In this document: piece after piece, positions 34,381 through 43,801 of the stretch
Numbering within the stretch: the first letter of the stretch is position 1
Layout: each line of letters starts with the position of its first letter
Origin: Dryomyza anilis
Lineage: Eukaryota > Arthropoda > Insecta > Diptera > Dryomyzidae
NCBI GenBank assembly: GCA_951804985.1
Contig: OX638132.1
Location: 23,412,617 to 23,476,616 of the forward strand
DNA: 64,000 nucleotides
Direction: 5' to 3'
Translations under genes and position numbers: made by a program
The notes under the pieces: model-generated
Databases searched by the model: none
What the model saw: the letters and a program-made list of their open reading frames with translations, nothing else
Told to the model about the DNA's origin: nothing

Positions 34381-34672
34381 CGTAATTTAAATCAAAAATG
34401 CTTGTTTAATTGTTTGCTGTGATTTACTGAAATCTTCACTTTTAATTTTTCTAGGTTCGTTTGAATTTAGCTTTTATTTCGCGGCGCACATGTGTCGTTA
34501 TTGACGATCGCGTAACTAATGACGCCGATGAGTCATGCTTGTTTCGTATGATGTTATGCTTCGTTCGTGCCACGCATTCGACTCGTTCGTGCCACGGCTC
34601 GTTCGTGCCTTCGCGAATTATTGCGAACCGAATTCCGCGAAATTTGACTATTTGAATTTTAACGGCCGTCGC

Positions 34673-36088
34673 CTACTTGCGCACTTCGCACACATTGCAA
34701 TGGTCATGTGTGTGTGTGCGCGCGGTGCTCTGCTTTCTGAATGCGCCTGTGCGCCGGCGTCGAAAGCTCTGCTTCTCCCCGCTCTCTGTACGTAGCTCCC
34801 TCTCAGCGTGCACGCACTTGGGGTTGATTTGTGCTTTTTCGCTGTGAGTGTCACGTCCGTCTATTTTACAACGGATTGGTTTGACATTTCTTGCCGCCTG
34901 CGTCGTTGTTATTTCCCCACCGCTTCTTTGCTCAGCGGTATTTAATGACTTAATCATTTTAGGCTCCTTGGAGCGTAGATTTTTAACACGACATTGATTA
35001 TTACTATTAGGCCCCCTTGGGCGTAGATATTGATTATTACTTTTAGGCTCCTTGGAGCGTAGATTTATAACACGACATTTATTATTAATATCAGGCCCCC
35101 TTGGGCGTACATTTTCAACACGACATTTATTATTAATATTAGGCCCCCTTGGGCGTAGATTTTCGACACGACATTTATTATTAATATTAAGCCCCCTTGG
35201 GCGTAGATTTTGATTATTGGTTTTAGGCCCCCTTGGGCGTAGATTTTGGTTATTGGTTTTAAGCCCCCTTGGGCGTAGATTTTGATTATTAGTTTTAAGC
35301 CCCCTTGGGCGTATATTTAAACGATAATTACTAATATTTTCCGCGCTACATGATGGCGTTTTAGTGTGCATTTTAGGCTCCTCGGAGCGTAGATTTTTAC
35401 TATTTCTATCAGCGCGTTCTACGCGTCTCTGTCGCGAGCGGTCGTCGCGCGCGTTTCCCTTCATCGATCTGACGTCCTCTACTTGCCCGCAAGCTTCCCT
35501 TGACGTCGTACAATTTACCTGTTGCACCTGCGCTTTGTTTCCGTTGTGGCCCTGATCTCCACTGAAGTTTCCATCGCGGAAAGGGTTCCTGTGGGCCGTG
35601 ACCGTTGTGCGAAATGGATTCTTTAATCTCGCTGTCGCCTGGTGATCAACTACGTTGCTCTGGTGATTATTGTTTGACCGCTTCTCATTCTGCTGCCTCG
35701 GTGGCGTCCTTGCCGCTGCTGCTGTTTCATCCGGCGTCGCGTCTGCTTGATGAAACTGTTTTATTTCACTAAGATGAGCTGTCCTTGTCTTCGACTGGCC
35801 CAATCTCTTGACCACGGCTATCACCGGTGACTCGTACGTGAGTATCCTGTATGGTCCGTCAAACTTCGGTGCCAGTTTCGCTGCGAAACCGTCCACCGCC
35901 TTGGATAGATGATGCTGCTTGATGAGCACCAGATCACCTACTGCTGGTTTCCAAGATCTCCGCCTCAAATTGTAGTGGCGCGCCTGATCTTGTGCCGCCT
36001 TGGCCAGCTGTCGCCTTACAACTCCAAATACCTCGCGCAGCTCCGTGGCCCGCTCGTCGGGAGTCTGCGTCTCCACGCCTGTTCCCAC
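34673..36088 (-). pseudogene. pol C-terminal fragment (GPY domain and repeat tail), copy B
   Basis: 471 codons equal to the end of copy A pol: GPY-type motif FDGPYRIL, basic tail and NLRPRG repeats. It is out of frame with the upstream integrase because of the 121-bp deletion at 36132/36133. Confidence 0.88.
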
Positions 36089-38748
36089 GGTGACTTCATC
36101 GTAAAGGGCCTTGGGAAGCCGCGGCTCCCGCCGATGGTTTTTAACGTCCTGTTGGCTCTTTCGGTCGGGTTCTCCTGAGGTGTGTATGGCGCCGTGAATT
36201 GGTGCTTCACGCCCATAATCTGAAGAAACCGCCGAAACGAGTTACTCGTAAACTGCGCCCCGTTGTCCGTGATGAGTACCTTGGGGACGCCATATCGCGC
36301 CAATATGCGTTCACGAAATGCGCGCTGCAGGCTGTCGCTCGTGGCTTTTCGTAATGGCACCATTTCGGTCCATTTGGAAAATTTATCAAAGAATACGAGC
36401 AGCATCGTGTTTCCGTGTTTTGAACGCGGTAAAGGCCCAACAAAATCAGCGCACAGCCATGCCCATGGCTCCTCCGCTATTTTTGTCAGTATTTTCCCTG
36501 CCGGCTTTTGTTGCGACACCTTGAATTTCTGACATGACTCGCAGTTGCGCACATATCGCCGTATGGTTCGAGTCATGCCTGGCCAGAAATATCGCCTTGA
36601 TACGCGAGCGATAGTCTTACGGACACCCATGTGCCCTGCGGTGGCGTCGTCATGGTTCTCGCGCATCACCTGAGCGCGGCGTGGTGTCGGAACGCACAGC
36701 TTCCATGCTGCGCCGTCGCTGTCACTTGTGTGTTGTGGTATGTGCCTGTATAGATTCCCATCCTCAATGGCGTAATCTGCAAATTTCTCCGGTTGCTCTC
36801 GAACTTCCATCATTCGTCTGTCTGTCCATGCACAGCGTCCTTCGGCTGATGCCTCTTCTCCGGTCTTCATTAGCGTCTCCAGCGGCTGCCTGGATAACGC
36901 GTCAGCCACGACATTCAGCTTTCCTTTCCGGTACTGGATGTCAAAGGTGTGCTGTTGTAATTCTAACGCCCAGCGCGCTATCCGCCCTGATGGGCTCTCA
37001 ATGGAATTCAACCACTTGAGAGACAAGTGGTCTGTTATGACCAGGAACCTGTAGCCTTCCAGATAGGGTCGCATCTTTCTGATTCCCCACACTATTGCCA
37101 AGCACTCCTTTTCCGTCGGCGAGTAATTCTCCTCTGCCTTATTTAGCCTGCGGCTTGCGTATGCTATTACGCGTTCCTTATCGTCGATCTCCTGCGTCAG
37201 CACTGCTCCCAGCCCGTAGTTGCTAGCGTCGGTTTGCAATGTGAACTTTTTCGTAAAGTCAGGGCAGCCTAGCACCGGTGCCTCGGTCAGCATGCTCTTC
37301 AACTTATCAAACGCCTTCTGCTGCTCCTCCGACCAGCTGAAGTGCTTCCCCTTTTTTAACAATTTTGTCAAAGGTTGCACCACATCCGAAAACTCGGGTA
37401 CGAATCTCCGGTACCATGAGGCAATGCCTAAACACTGGCGTACCTCCCGAACATTCGTTGGTGGTCGTAACTCACGTATTGCGGCAATCTTATCCGGGTC
37501 TGTGTGAATACCTTGGTCACTCACCATATGGCCAAGATATTTGATTTCACGTTTGAAGAAATCGCATTTTTCCTTATTGAGCTGCAACTTGGCTCGCCTC
37601 AATCTCCTGAAAACTTCCTTCAAATTTGCCATGTGCTCCTCCAGCGTGGATCCCGTGACAATAATGTCATCCAGGTAGGCGAACGCGTGCGGCTCCATGT
37701 CTGGTCCTATGACACGGTCTAATGCGCGCTGAAACGTCGCTGGCGCTGAGTGCAATCCAAATGGCATCACTCGCCATTGATACAGCCCTCGTCCAGGCAC
37801 TGTAAACGCGGTATACTCCTTGCTGCTTTTCTCCATTGGAATCTGCCAATAACCGTTCTTCAGATCCAAACTGCTGATATATTTTGCATTCCTCAAGCGG
37901 TCCAAAATATGATGGATCCGTGGCAGTGGATAGGCATCAGGCACTGAATGTGCATTCAGCTGCCTGTAATCGATACATAGCCGCCATTGTCCCGTCTTCT
38001 TCTTCACCAATACTATAGGCGCGCTATGTGGGCTCCTTGATGGCTCTATGCATCCTTTTGCGATGAGTGCGTCCACTTCCTCATTGATGACCGCCTGCAT
38101 CGCGGGGTTTTTGGGGAAATAGCGTTGCTTGATGGGGCAATCATCCTTCATAATGATTTTGTGGGTGGTGATGTCCGTAGTCCCTCCATTGTTCACAAAT
38201 TTTTCCAGCTCCTCCTGTAAAAATTTTTCGATCATTTCCCGTTCGCTACGTGTGTCGGGTCGCACCACTGTGCAAACTGGCGACTGGTCGGGCTGCCGCG
38301 CTGTCTCCCTCAGCGTGACGCTCTGCCCACCACAACTCAATGTGGCGCCTGCTTGCTGCAAAAAGTCCATCCCCAGGATGATGTGGTCGACCACGTTGGG
38401 TAACACCAACAGTGTCAAGGGACACTCCTTGTTGCCTAGCCTGCCCATCACTCGAATCTCCTCTCTTATGTGTCTGGTGGCGCCGTCCGCCATGCGTACG
38501 TGGACATCCGTACTTCTATAGTTGAATGGTGTGCGGATCATTCTCGCGCAGAACTCGCTTACAAAGCTGCGCGTCGCGCCTGTGTCCACCGTTGCGATTG
38601 CCAATTCATCGTTGATGGCAATCGTCGCCACGATGCGGGTCGCCTCCTGTTTCAATACTTCAGTGGGGTACGTGGTGAGATTGTAGGAACCGCCAGCCCT
38701 CGCTACTGGCGACTCCTTCGGCCATTTCCCGAACGTCGTCTGCAACAC
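36016..38748 (-). CDS. pol: pol (protease, RT, RNase H, integrase core), copy B, truncated by frameshift
   Basis: About 910 residues. Aspartic protease: VDTGA at residue 55 and ILGMD at 125. RT: SLDLKNGYW (Asp295) and YLDD at 358-361. RNase H: Asp506, Glu548, Asp573, Asp616. Integrase: His699/His706 with Cys736/Cys739, and core Asp768, Asp828, Glu863 (35 residues between the last two). The frame opens directly after a TGA at 38749-38751 and begins with GTG, so it is reached by -1 frameshifting from gag (46-nt overlap). After residue about 872 the 121-bp deletion shifts the frame and about 35 unrelated residues follow to a stop. All catalytic residues are kept; the C-terminal integrase part is lost. 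Confidence 0.95.
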   Translation of the reverse strand: MLQTTFGKWPKESPVARAGGSYNLTTYPTEVLKQEATRIVATIAINDELAIATVDTGATRSFVSEFCARMIRTPFNYRSTDVHVRMADGATRHIREEIRVMGRLGNKECPLTLLVLPNVVDHIILGMDFLQQAGATLSCGGQSVTLRETARQPDQSPVCTVVRPDTRSEREMIEKFLQEELEKFVNNGGTTDITTHKIIMKDDCPIKQRYFPKNPAMQAVINEEVDALIAKGCIEPSRSPHSAPIVLVKKKTGQWRLCIDYRQLNAHSVPDAYPLPRIHHILDRLRNAKYISSLDLKNGYWQIPMEKSSKEYTAFTVPGRGLYQWRVMPFGLHSAPATFQRALDRVIGPDMEPHAFAYLDDIIVTGSTLEEHMANLKEVFRRLRRAKLQLNKEKCDFFKREIKYLGHMVSDQGIHTDPDKIAAIRELRPPTNVREVRQCLGIASWYRRFVPEFSDVVQPLTKLLKKGKHFSWSEEQQKAFDKLKSMLTEAPVLGCPDFTKKFTLQTDASNYGLGAVLTQEIDDKERVIAYASRRLNKAEENYSPTEKECLAIVWGIRKMRPYLEGYRFLVITDHLSLKWLNSIESPSGRIARWALELQQHTFDIQYRKGKLNVVADALSRQPLETLMKTGEEASAEGRCAWTDRRMMEVREQPEKFADYAIEDGNLYRHIPQHTSDSDGAAWKLCVPTPRRAQVMRENHDDATAGHMGVRKTIARVSRRYFWPGMTRTIRRYVRNCESCQKFKVSQQKPAGKILTKIAEEPWAWLCADFVGPLPRSKHGNTMLLVFFDKFSKWTEMVPLRKATSDSLQRAFRERILARYGVPKVLITDNGAQFTSNSFRRFLQIMGVKHQFTAPYTPQENPTERANRTLKTIGGSRGFPRPFTMKSPWEQAWRRRLPTSGPRSCARYLEL

Positions 38749-40634
38749 TCAGAAGCACGCACGCCCCTGCGCCCGCATTCCCAGCAAAACGTGACCGCGT
38801 CATTGCGGCAACCTGCTTGATAATGGCCGTCGCGCCCACATCGCCTACATGCCGTCCTCGGATTAATCTTCATCCTGCTGACATCGTTCCCTCGTTGATT
38901 AGGCTCCTCTCTCGGTGGTGTCGCGCGATCGCTCTCGTCTGCGTCGCTCAACCGCCTATCACTTTCTTCTCGTGGCCGCGCCGTGTACTGTGGCCGCGTC
39001 TGACTGCTCCTACTAGCGTCGTTCAACCACCTATTGTTTTCCCCTCTTGGCCGCGCCATGGGGTATGGTTCCGCATGACCGCTCCTTTTAACATCGTCCA
39101 ACCGCCGATTATGTTCTTCTCGCGGCCGCGCCGTGTGCTGTGGCTGCGTCTGACCGTTCCCTCGAATTACATCGTAGTCGTCTGCCAAGTCTACCAGTTC
39201 GGCTATCGTCGTGAAGTCGCGGCGCCGAATATAGAGTTGGTACTCCTGACGACAATTCTTAAATATCCGCTCCATCTGCGCCTTCTCCTCGTACTGCGTA
39301 TGTCGCATCATATCGCGCATACTAATCACAAAATCTTTAAATGCCTCTCGCGGTCGCTGTGTCCGCTTACGTATGGCGTCATCTAGATCCTCGAAGAACC
39401 GTGGCGGCAGGAAAAACCGTAGAAATCCCTTTTTGTAGTCGCTCCACTGGTGACATGGTGCATAATTGGTCCGGTGCCATACTAGTGCCCTTCCCAGCAG
39501 AAGTTCCTGTATCGCGTATGGAACGCAGTCGGGGTCGACGTTATGGACCCGCGTTAACTGCTCAACGCGCTCTATAAATACCAGCGGGTCACTGGTGCCA
39601 TTAAACTTTATTGGCCACTTCCTGATGCGGTCCATCGCGGCCTCAGGTGTCACAGACGCACCTGTACGAGCTGCCGATGAGGGATGGGTTGCCACCGCAT
39701 CTGCAAGTGGTGGACTGCTCTGTCTGTCCGATGATCGATACCCCGGTGTATCGTTACTGTTGAGCGGTGCCATATGCGCCTGTTGCTGTTGTGCCATATG
39801 CGCCATATGTGCCATATGCGCCTGTTGCGCCATATGCGTTTGTTGCTCCTGCGCCATTTGCGCCTGATGTGTATGCTGCGCCCCTTGCGTCTGATGTGTC
39901 TGCTGCGCCATTTGCGCCTGATGTGTGTGCTGCGCCCCTTGCGCCTGATATGTCTGCTGCGCCCCTTGCGCCTGTTGTGCCTGCTGCGCCCCTTGCGCCT
40001 GTTGTGCCTGCAGCGCCATTTGCTGCACCATTTGTTGCGCCATTTTCTGCGCCATTTCCATAATTCTTGTCTGCTCCTGTTGCTGAGCCGCTTGCGCAAT
40101 TCGCGATTGCTCCTGTGGTGCCTGTTGCGCCTGCTGCGCCTGCTGCGCCTGCTGCGCCATTGGCGTAATTCCTGTTACGCTTGTTTGGGTTGTGTACCGC
40201 ATCGGTTGCGTGCCAGCCGTTGAAAAAATGCACGGTGACGTAGTTCGCACTGACATCAACGGCCTGGTGCTGAAGGTGGGTAGCGTCCACACCTGCTCAC
40301 CTGTAGTAAAAATTTTAAATTTTGACTCACCAGAGTGTAGCGTTCCGTCCGTCGTTGACATCGTGTTTGTGGTTTGTGGGACGAATGGTAGATTGAAGAG
40401 CTCCTGAAACCCGGTGTCACTTGCTACCGGCAATGGCGAAGCCCCTTTGGCGTGTTTCAGCTCCAATTTTCCTAGGCGCTCCAGCTCCTCAGCTGTGCGC
40501 TTGCCGTCATTTACGTAAGCGGCAAAATTCCTACGCAGTTCTTCGACGGTACCGCTCCCGTCGAAACCGAACTCTGCGGCATACTTGGTGAGGTCCTCCC
40601 GGCGGAGACCGTATACCCAGGTTACTTTTACCAT
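38703..40634 (-). CDS. gag: gag, copy B
   Basis: 643 residues from the ATG at 40634 (GCCATGG context). An ATG further upstream at 40763 is in frame but would add a lysine-rich run from the leader. The N-terminus (about 1-40, GLRREDLTKYAAEFGF...ELRRNFAAYV) resembles a SAP-type helix pair. The middle is Gln/Ala-rich with many QAQQAQ and QGAQ units. The capsid-like region (from about DRIRKWPIKFNG) matches retrotransposon gag domains. The C-terminus has one normal CCHC knuckle (CRRCGRDGHYQAGC) and a second with Val in place of His (CWECGRRGVRASEC). Gag forms the particle that packages element RNA. Intact in this copy. Confidence 0.92.
   Translation of the reverse strand: MVKVTWVYGLRREDLTKYAAEFGFDGSGTVEELRRNFAAYVNDGKRTAEELERLGKLELKHAKGASPLPVASDTGFQELFNLPFVPQTTNTMSTTDGTLHSGESKFKIFTTGEQVWTLPTFSTRPLMSVRTTSPCIFSTAGTQPMRYTTQTSVTGITPMAQQAQQAQQAQQAPQEQSRIAQAAQQQEQTRIMEMAQKMAQQMVQQMALQAQQAQGAQQAQQAQGAQQTYQAQGAQHTHQAQMAQQTHQTQGAQHTHQAQMAQEQQTHMAQQAHMAHMAHMAQQQQAHMAPLNSNDTPGYRSSDRQSSPPLADAVATHPSSAARTGASVTPEAAMDRIRKWPIKFNGTSDPLVFIERVEQLTRVHNVDPDCVPYAIQELLLGRALVWHRTNYAPCHQWSDYKKGFLRFFLPPRFFEDLDDAIRKRTQRPREAFKDFVISMRDMMRHTQYEEKAQMERIFKNCRQEYQLYIRRRDFTTIAELVDLADDYDVIRGNGQTQPQHTARPREEHNRRLDDVKRSGHAEPYPMARPRGENNRWLNDASRSSQTRPQYTARPREESDRRLSDADESDRATPPREEPNQRGNDVSRMKINPRTACRRCGRDGHYQAGCRNDAVTFCWECGRRGVRASECCRRRSGNGRRSRQ
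38724..38730 (-). promoter_or_regulatory. -1 ribosomal frameshift slippery heptamer GGGAAAT
   Basis: In the gag frame it reads TC(G GGA AAT), the X XXY YYZ pattern for -1 slippage. After slippage GGG AAA TGG encodes GKW, matching the pol frame. About 12 nt downstream is a hairpin CGCCAG/CTGGCG (38691-38711) whose loop holds the gag stop codon. Confidence 0.75.
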
Positions 40635-41323
40635 GGCGATTATTTTTTTTTTATGATATTTATTTTCTTTCTTTTTTTGTCTCACTAGCTTTCGTGTCAC
40701 CGACTTGTTCGTTTCACTGATTTTTGCTCGTTTCGCCGACCTTTTGTTTTTCGTTCGTTTCACAGACCTTTTTTTTTTTTTTTTTTTGTCTCACCGCGCT
40801 TTTGTTTTATATTTTTAGTGCGTTCCTTTAATTATTTTACTAGCGCTCTCTTTTTTTTTTCTTTTCCACTGTGTATCAGTTCTTTTTATTTCACTTTAGT
40901 TTCTTTATGCCGCACTCGGCCCCGTTTATGCATTTGTTTCTATGCTTATTTTACTCGCGCCTTTTGGGTTTTATATATTTAATTTGTTCCTTTATTTAGT
41001 TCACTCGCGCTTTTTCTTTTAATTAACCGACTTCGATTCCTCGACCATACTTTTTCTTTTCACTGTCTCATTTTTCTGTGTTCGCTCTCTGTTCTTTTTT
41101 TTTTTCTTTGTTCTTTTACACGCACATATTTTCTTTCCGTTTTCTGTTCATTTTACACGCACATAGTTACTTTTTAATTCCTAATTTCTTTCATGTCTTT
41201 TTTACCGACGATTTATTGACAACGTTCACTTTGCTTAATTTTTTTTTTTTTTTTCTTTAACTCACTCGCGACGCAGTGTGCTTTCTATGTTTTGTGCACA
41301 ATTCTTTTTGTTTTGCACTAAGG
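40635..41323 (-). other. 5' untranslated leader of copy B
   Basis: About 690 bp between PBS and gag ATG. Strongly A/G-rich on the coding strand (T/C-rich on plus), with A runs of 12-17. No other gene. Confidence 0.7.
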
Positions 41324-41341
41324 GTCCCTGCTCGGGCGCCA
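41324..41341 (-). other. Duplicated primer binding site (distal copy)
   Basis: Same 18-mer TGGCGCCCGAGCAGGGAC as at 41348-41365, separated from it by GTTACA, the last bases of the LTR. The two form a 24-bp tandem duplication. Confidence 0.85.
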
Positions 41342-41347
41342 TGTAAC

Positions 41348-41365
41348 GTCCCTGCTCGGGCGCCA
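41348..41365 (-). other. Primer binding site, lysine-tRNA type
   Basis: TGGCGCCCGAGCAGGGAC abuts the 5' LTR end with no gap. It differs at one base from the well-known lysine-tRNA PBS TGGCGCCCGAACAGGGAC. Confidence 0.85.
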
Positions 41366-42231
41366 TGTAACGTGACCGGTTCTCCGGGTTCAGAGCTGGG
41401 ATATCCTCAGCGGGCTCCAGTAGTCCGCGCGTTACAAAATTTATTATTGTGCAGGGAAACCCTCATAGAAATGATCACACCGACACAAGTCTTTAATTTA
41501 TGCGATATACATCGCGTTTATTGTGAGTTAGTATTATATTAATTAAGTATTTAATTATATCGCAAAATTCCCCGTGCGTTGTCTCTGCGTACTGTTGACG
41601 GGCCGCTGCTGCATACGGGCCTCTGCTGCATCCGGTCCCTCGCCGCTTCTAAATTTTATATATATGTTATCTTAACCAGACTTACTCCAGGCCGCCTTGC
41701 TGGAACTGTGCTTATCCTTGGTCCTTAACCAGGACGGGAAACTGAACCTCCGGTCACGGTACAACGCTCCTACGGATCTCGCCTGCAGAAAGCGTTGTAA
41801 CCGATCGGTCTTGTCGAGGTCGAAGTCAGGAACAGAGAGCGCGAATTAACGCTGTGCAGCGCCTTTTAAAGGCCTGCGATTGGTGACTTGTTGCCTCGAT
41901 TGTTGATTTGTTGACCGATCGTTGGTGACTTGTTGCCCGCCGCTCTTGTAGTTTCGTCCATCCGTGTGAGCTTTCTCGCTCACCAGCGAGAGTGTGATAG
42001 TGACGCTTTTGTCGCTTCGCTCACTGGTGAGTATGTGTTAGTCAAACACTTGTTGCTTTCTTCGCTTCACCAGCGAAAGCTTTGCTCACTGATGGGTATT
42101 GGTGGCTTTCGTGCCACGTGCCTGTGCCTCGCTTATGTCGACGGCTTTGATTCCCACGCTGATTCTTATTCAACGCCGTACAGCAGCGTAAATGTGTGGT
42201 TACCATTTGCCCCCCAAATGGTACCGTCACA
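41366..42231 (-). repeat. 5' LTR of copy B
   Basis: 866 bp with the same ends as the other LTRs. Outer flank AAAC. Confidence 0.95.
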
Positions 42232-42262
42232 AAACAAACAATATATGCCTGTTTTGTCTGTT

Positions 42263-42381
42263 TTTAAAGCACCTATAAATTGGCATCATTATTTAAATTT
42301 GCCAAAAAAATTTCCTGCAAATAACAAATGCAAATTAATGTTTGGAAAAATATAATGATGCCAATAGATAGGTGCTTTAAA
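42263..42381. repeat. Hairpin repeat with TTTAAAGCACCTAT ends (right side)
   Basis: 119 bp, same terminal words (TTTAAAGCACCTAT and ATAGGTGCTTTAA). Its interior CTGCAAATAACAAATG is the complement of the interior of the left-hand copies. It lies 31 bp outside the right LTR, so the retrotransposon sits between two such hairpins. Confidence 0.75.
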
Positions 42382-43801
42382 AACAAACAAATAATTCCTT
42401 TACATCTCTATTTTATTATGAGCAAATAATGTATAGCATAAAAAACAAAAATATTTGCGTTTTGGTCAGGATATAGCCTCACAAAATTCGAATTTATAAT
42501 TCAGTAAGTTGTCCAAATCCAAAGATATTTTATATACGTTATAATAATTCATGAATAAACCAAAATAACAGAAAAATTGAAAAAAAACTAAATTTTTCTT
42601 ATTTTTAAAGCACTTCAAACTTTAAAATTTGATTTCTCAACATTTTTAAAAATGCACATTCGCCCCTTTGGCATGACAGTGACGATATGTGAATATATGA
42701 ATGTAATTATTTAAACCATAAACAGATTTTATTTGCAGCTTCATTTTACCATAATTATGTTTGCATAAAAAATATATATTATGTTTCGATATAAATATAT
42801 TACATTTGCATAAACTCTGTATATATGGTTGTCTCTTTTTCACTCATATAATTTTTGCATGCGAGTGAAATAAATAAAATTGTGAGAACAGTGAGCGAAG
42901 TTTTCATGGTTTGACTTATTCTCTTTATTTGCTGTGTCAGTTTAACAGTTGAATGCAACGTGAGTGGTAGTCGTCGCCGTCTTAAATAAGTAAGTATAAA
43001 AAGTGTAAAAAAATCGATAATTAATGAATAAATGAAAGTAAAAGATAATTAAAAATTACTAAAATATGTCTTTAGTTTAATAAATATAAAGTTAAAAATA
43101 TCCGTTTAAGCAGACAGAAGAAATAAAAGTGATTGCACTAAAATTAAAGTTATATTTGCAAATATAACTGCAAAGTAAATTATATTTGCGAAAGTAAAGG
43201 ACACGCTTTTTGTGTGTATAATAGTTATTTCTCATCAGCCAAACATAATTTTCTTTGAAAATCAATTTGCGAATAATTTTATATTTAGAGATTAAACTAT
43301 TTGCTTAATATTTTTATTTCTTACTCAATATCTAATTAAACAATATTTTCATTATTTACAGCACCTTTGCTTGTACAGATGTACTGTATAAAGGCCTCAA
43401 CATCTAGATCAACAACGACAAGGTTACCCCCGATAAGGCTCAATACAATATGATTCTTTGTTTCAAATATAATTAAATTAATAATATTTAGATCCAAATA
43501 AAAAAATTGTTTAACCAAAACAAAACTTTAAATTGCATATAAAGAAGATGTTTATGATGCAAATATAATATGCTCACAGACGAAACATATTTATATTCAC
43601 ACCCAAATACATATTATGTTTAGTGCCAAACATATTATGTTTGGAATATAAAAATTGTCCGTTTACATGCAAACATATTATGTTTAGATCCAAGCATATT
43701 ATGTTTACGCTATCCCAATTATATTATGTTTACAGTGTTCTCCAAACATATACGTTGTTTGCTGTTAATTATGTTTAGGAGATCCATTTTTTTCCATGCG
43801 T
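42382..43801. other. Right flank of the retrotransposon; repeat-rich, no gene
   Basis: The block at about 42655-42710 is the inverted counterpart of about 20090-20150. A CAAATATAAC-rich zone follows, then unique sequence with a possible splice donor-like AAGTAAGTA at about 42986. No coding sequence is supported. Confidence 0.45.
43600..43760. repeat. Irregular repeat of ACATATTATGTTT
   Basis: Six or so ATTATGTTT-containing words spaced 20-40 bp apart. This pattern is typical of the subterminal zone of DNA elements. It supports the putative right end near 43801. Confidence 0.6.

Larger units (their letters stand above)
29273..39650. repeat. 10.4-kb tandem duplication, copy B
   Basis: Second unit. 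It is joined to copy A through four non-templated bases (ATGT, 29269-29272). On the right it continues without break into the rest of gag and the 5' LTR, so copy B is the donor locus. Confidence 0.95.
31014..42231 (-). mobile_element. Complete LTR retrotransposon with a C48 protease ORF (copy B)
   Basis: 11,218 bp with two 866-bp LTRs that look identical and a 4-bp TSD AAAC (31010-31013, 42232-42235). Minus-strand order: 5' LTR, doubled PBS, A/G-rich leader, gag, -1 frameshift signal, pol, ORF3 (Ulp1-like protease), polypurine tract, 3' LTR. Structurally complete, but a 121-bp deletion after the integrase core (junction 36132/36133) shifts the pol frame, so it is probably defective as it stands. 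Identical LTRs point to recent insertion. Pol order places it in Ty3/gypsy; I do not name the clade. Confidence 0.95.
19988..43801. mobile_element. Possible host DNA element interrupted by the LTR retrotransposon
   Basis: Left sequence ACACGCAGGGAAAAATG (19988) resembles the complement of the right sequence near 43780-43801 (ACGCATGGAAAAAAATGG). Just inside both sides there are AAACATAATATGTTT-like words. A block with CGTCACTATCATGCCAAAGG (about 20113-20132) recurs inverted at about 42655-42700. These inverted similarities suggest that one DNA element with long inverted ends was split by the LTR insertion and then by the tandem duplication. Neither TSD nor transposase is seen. Confidence 0.35.
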
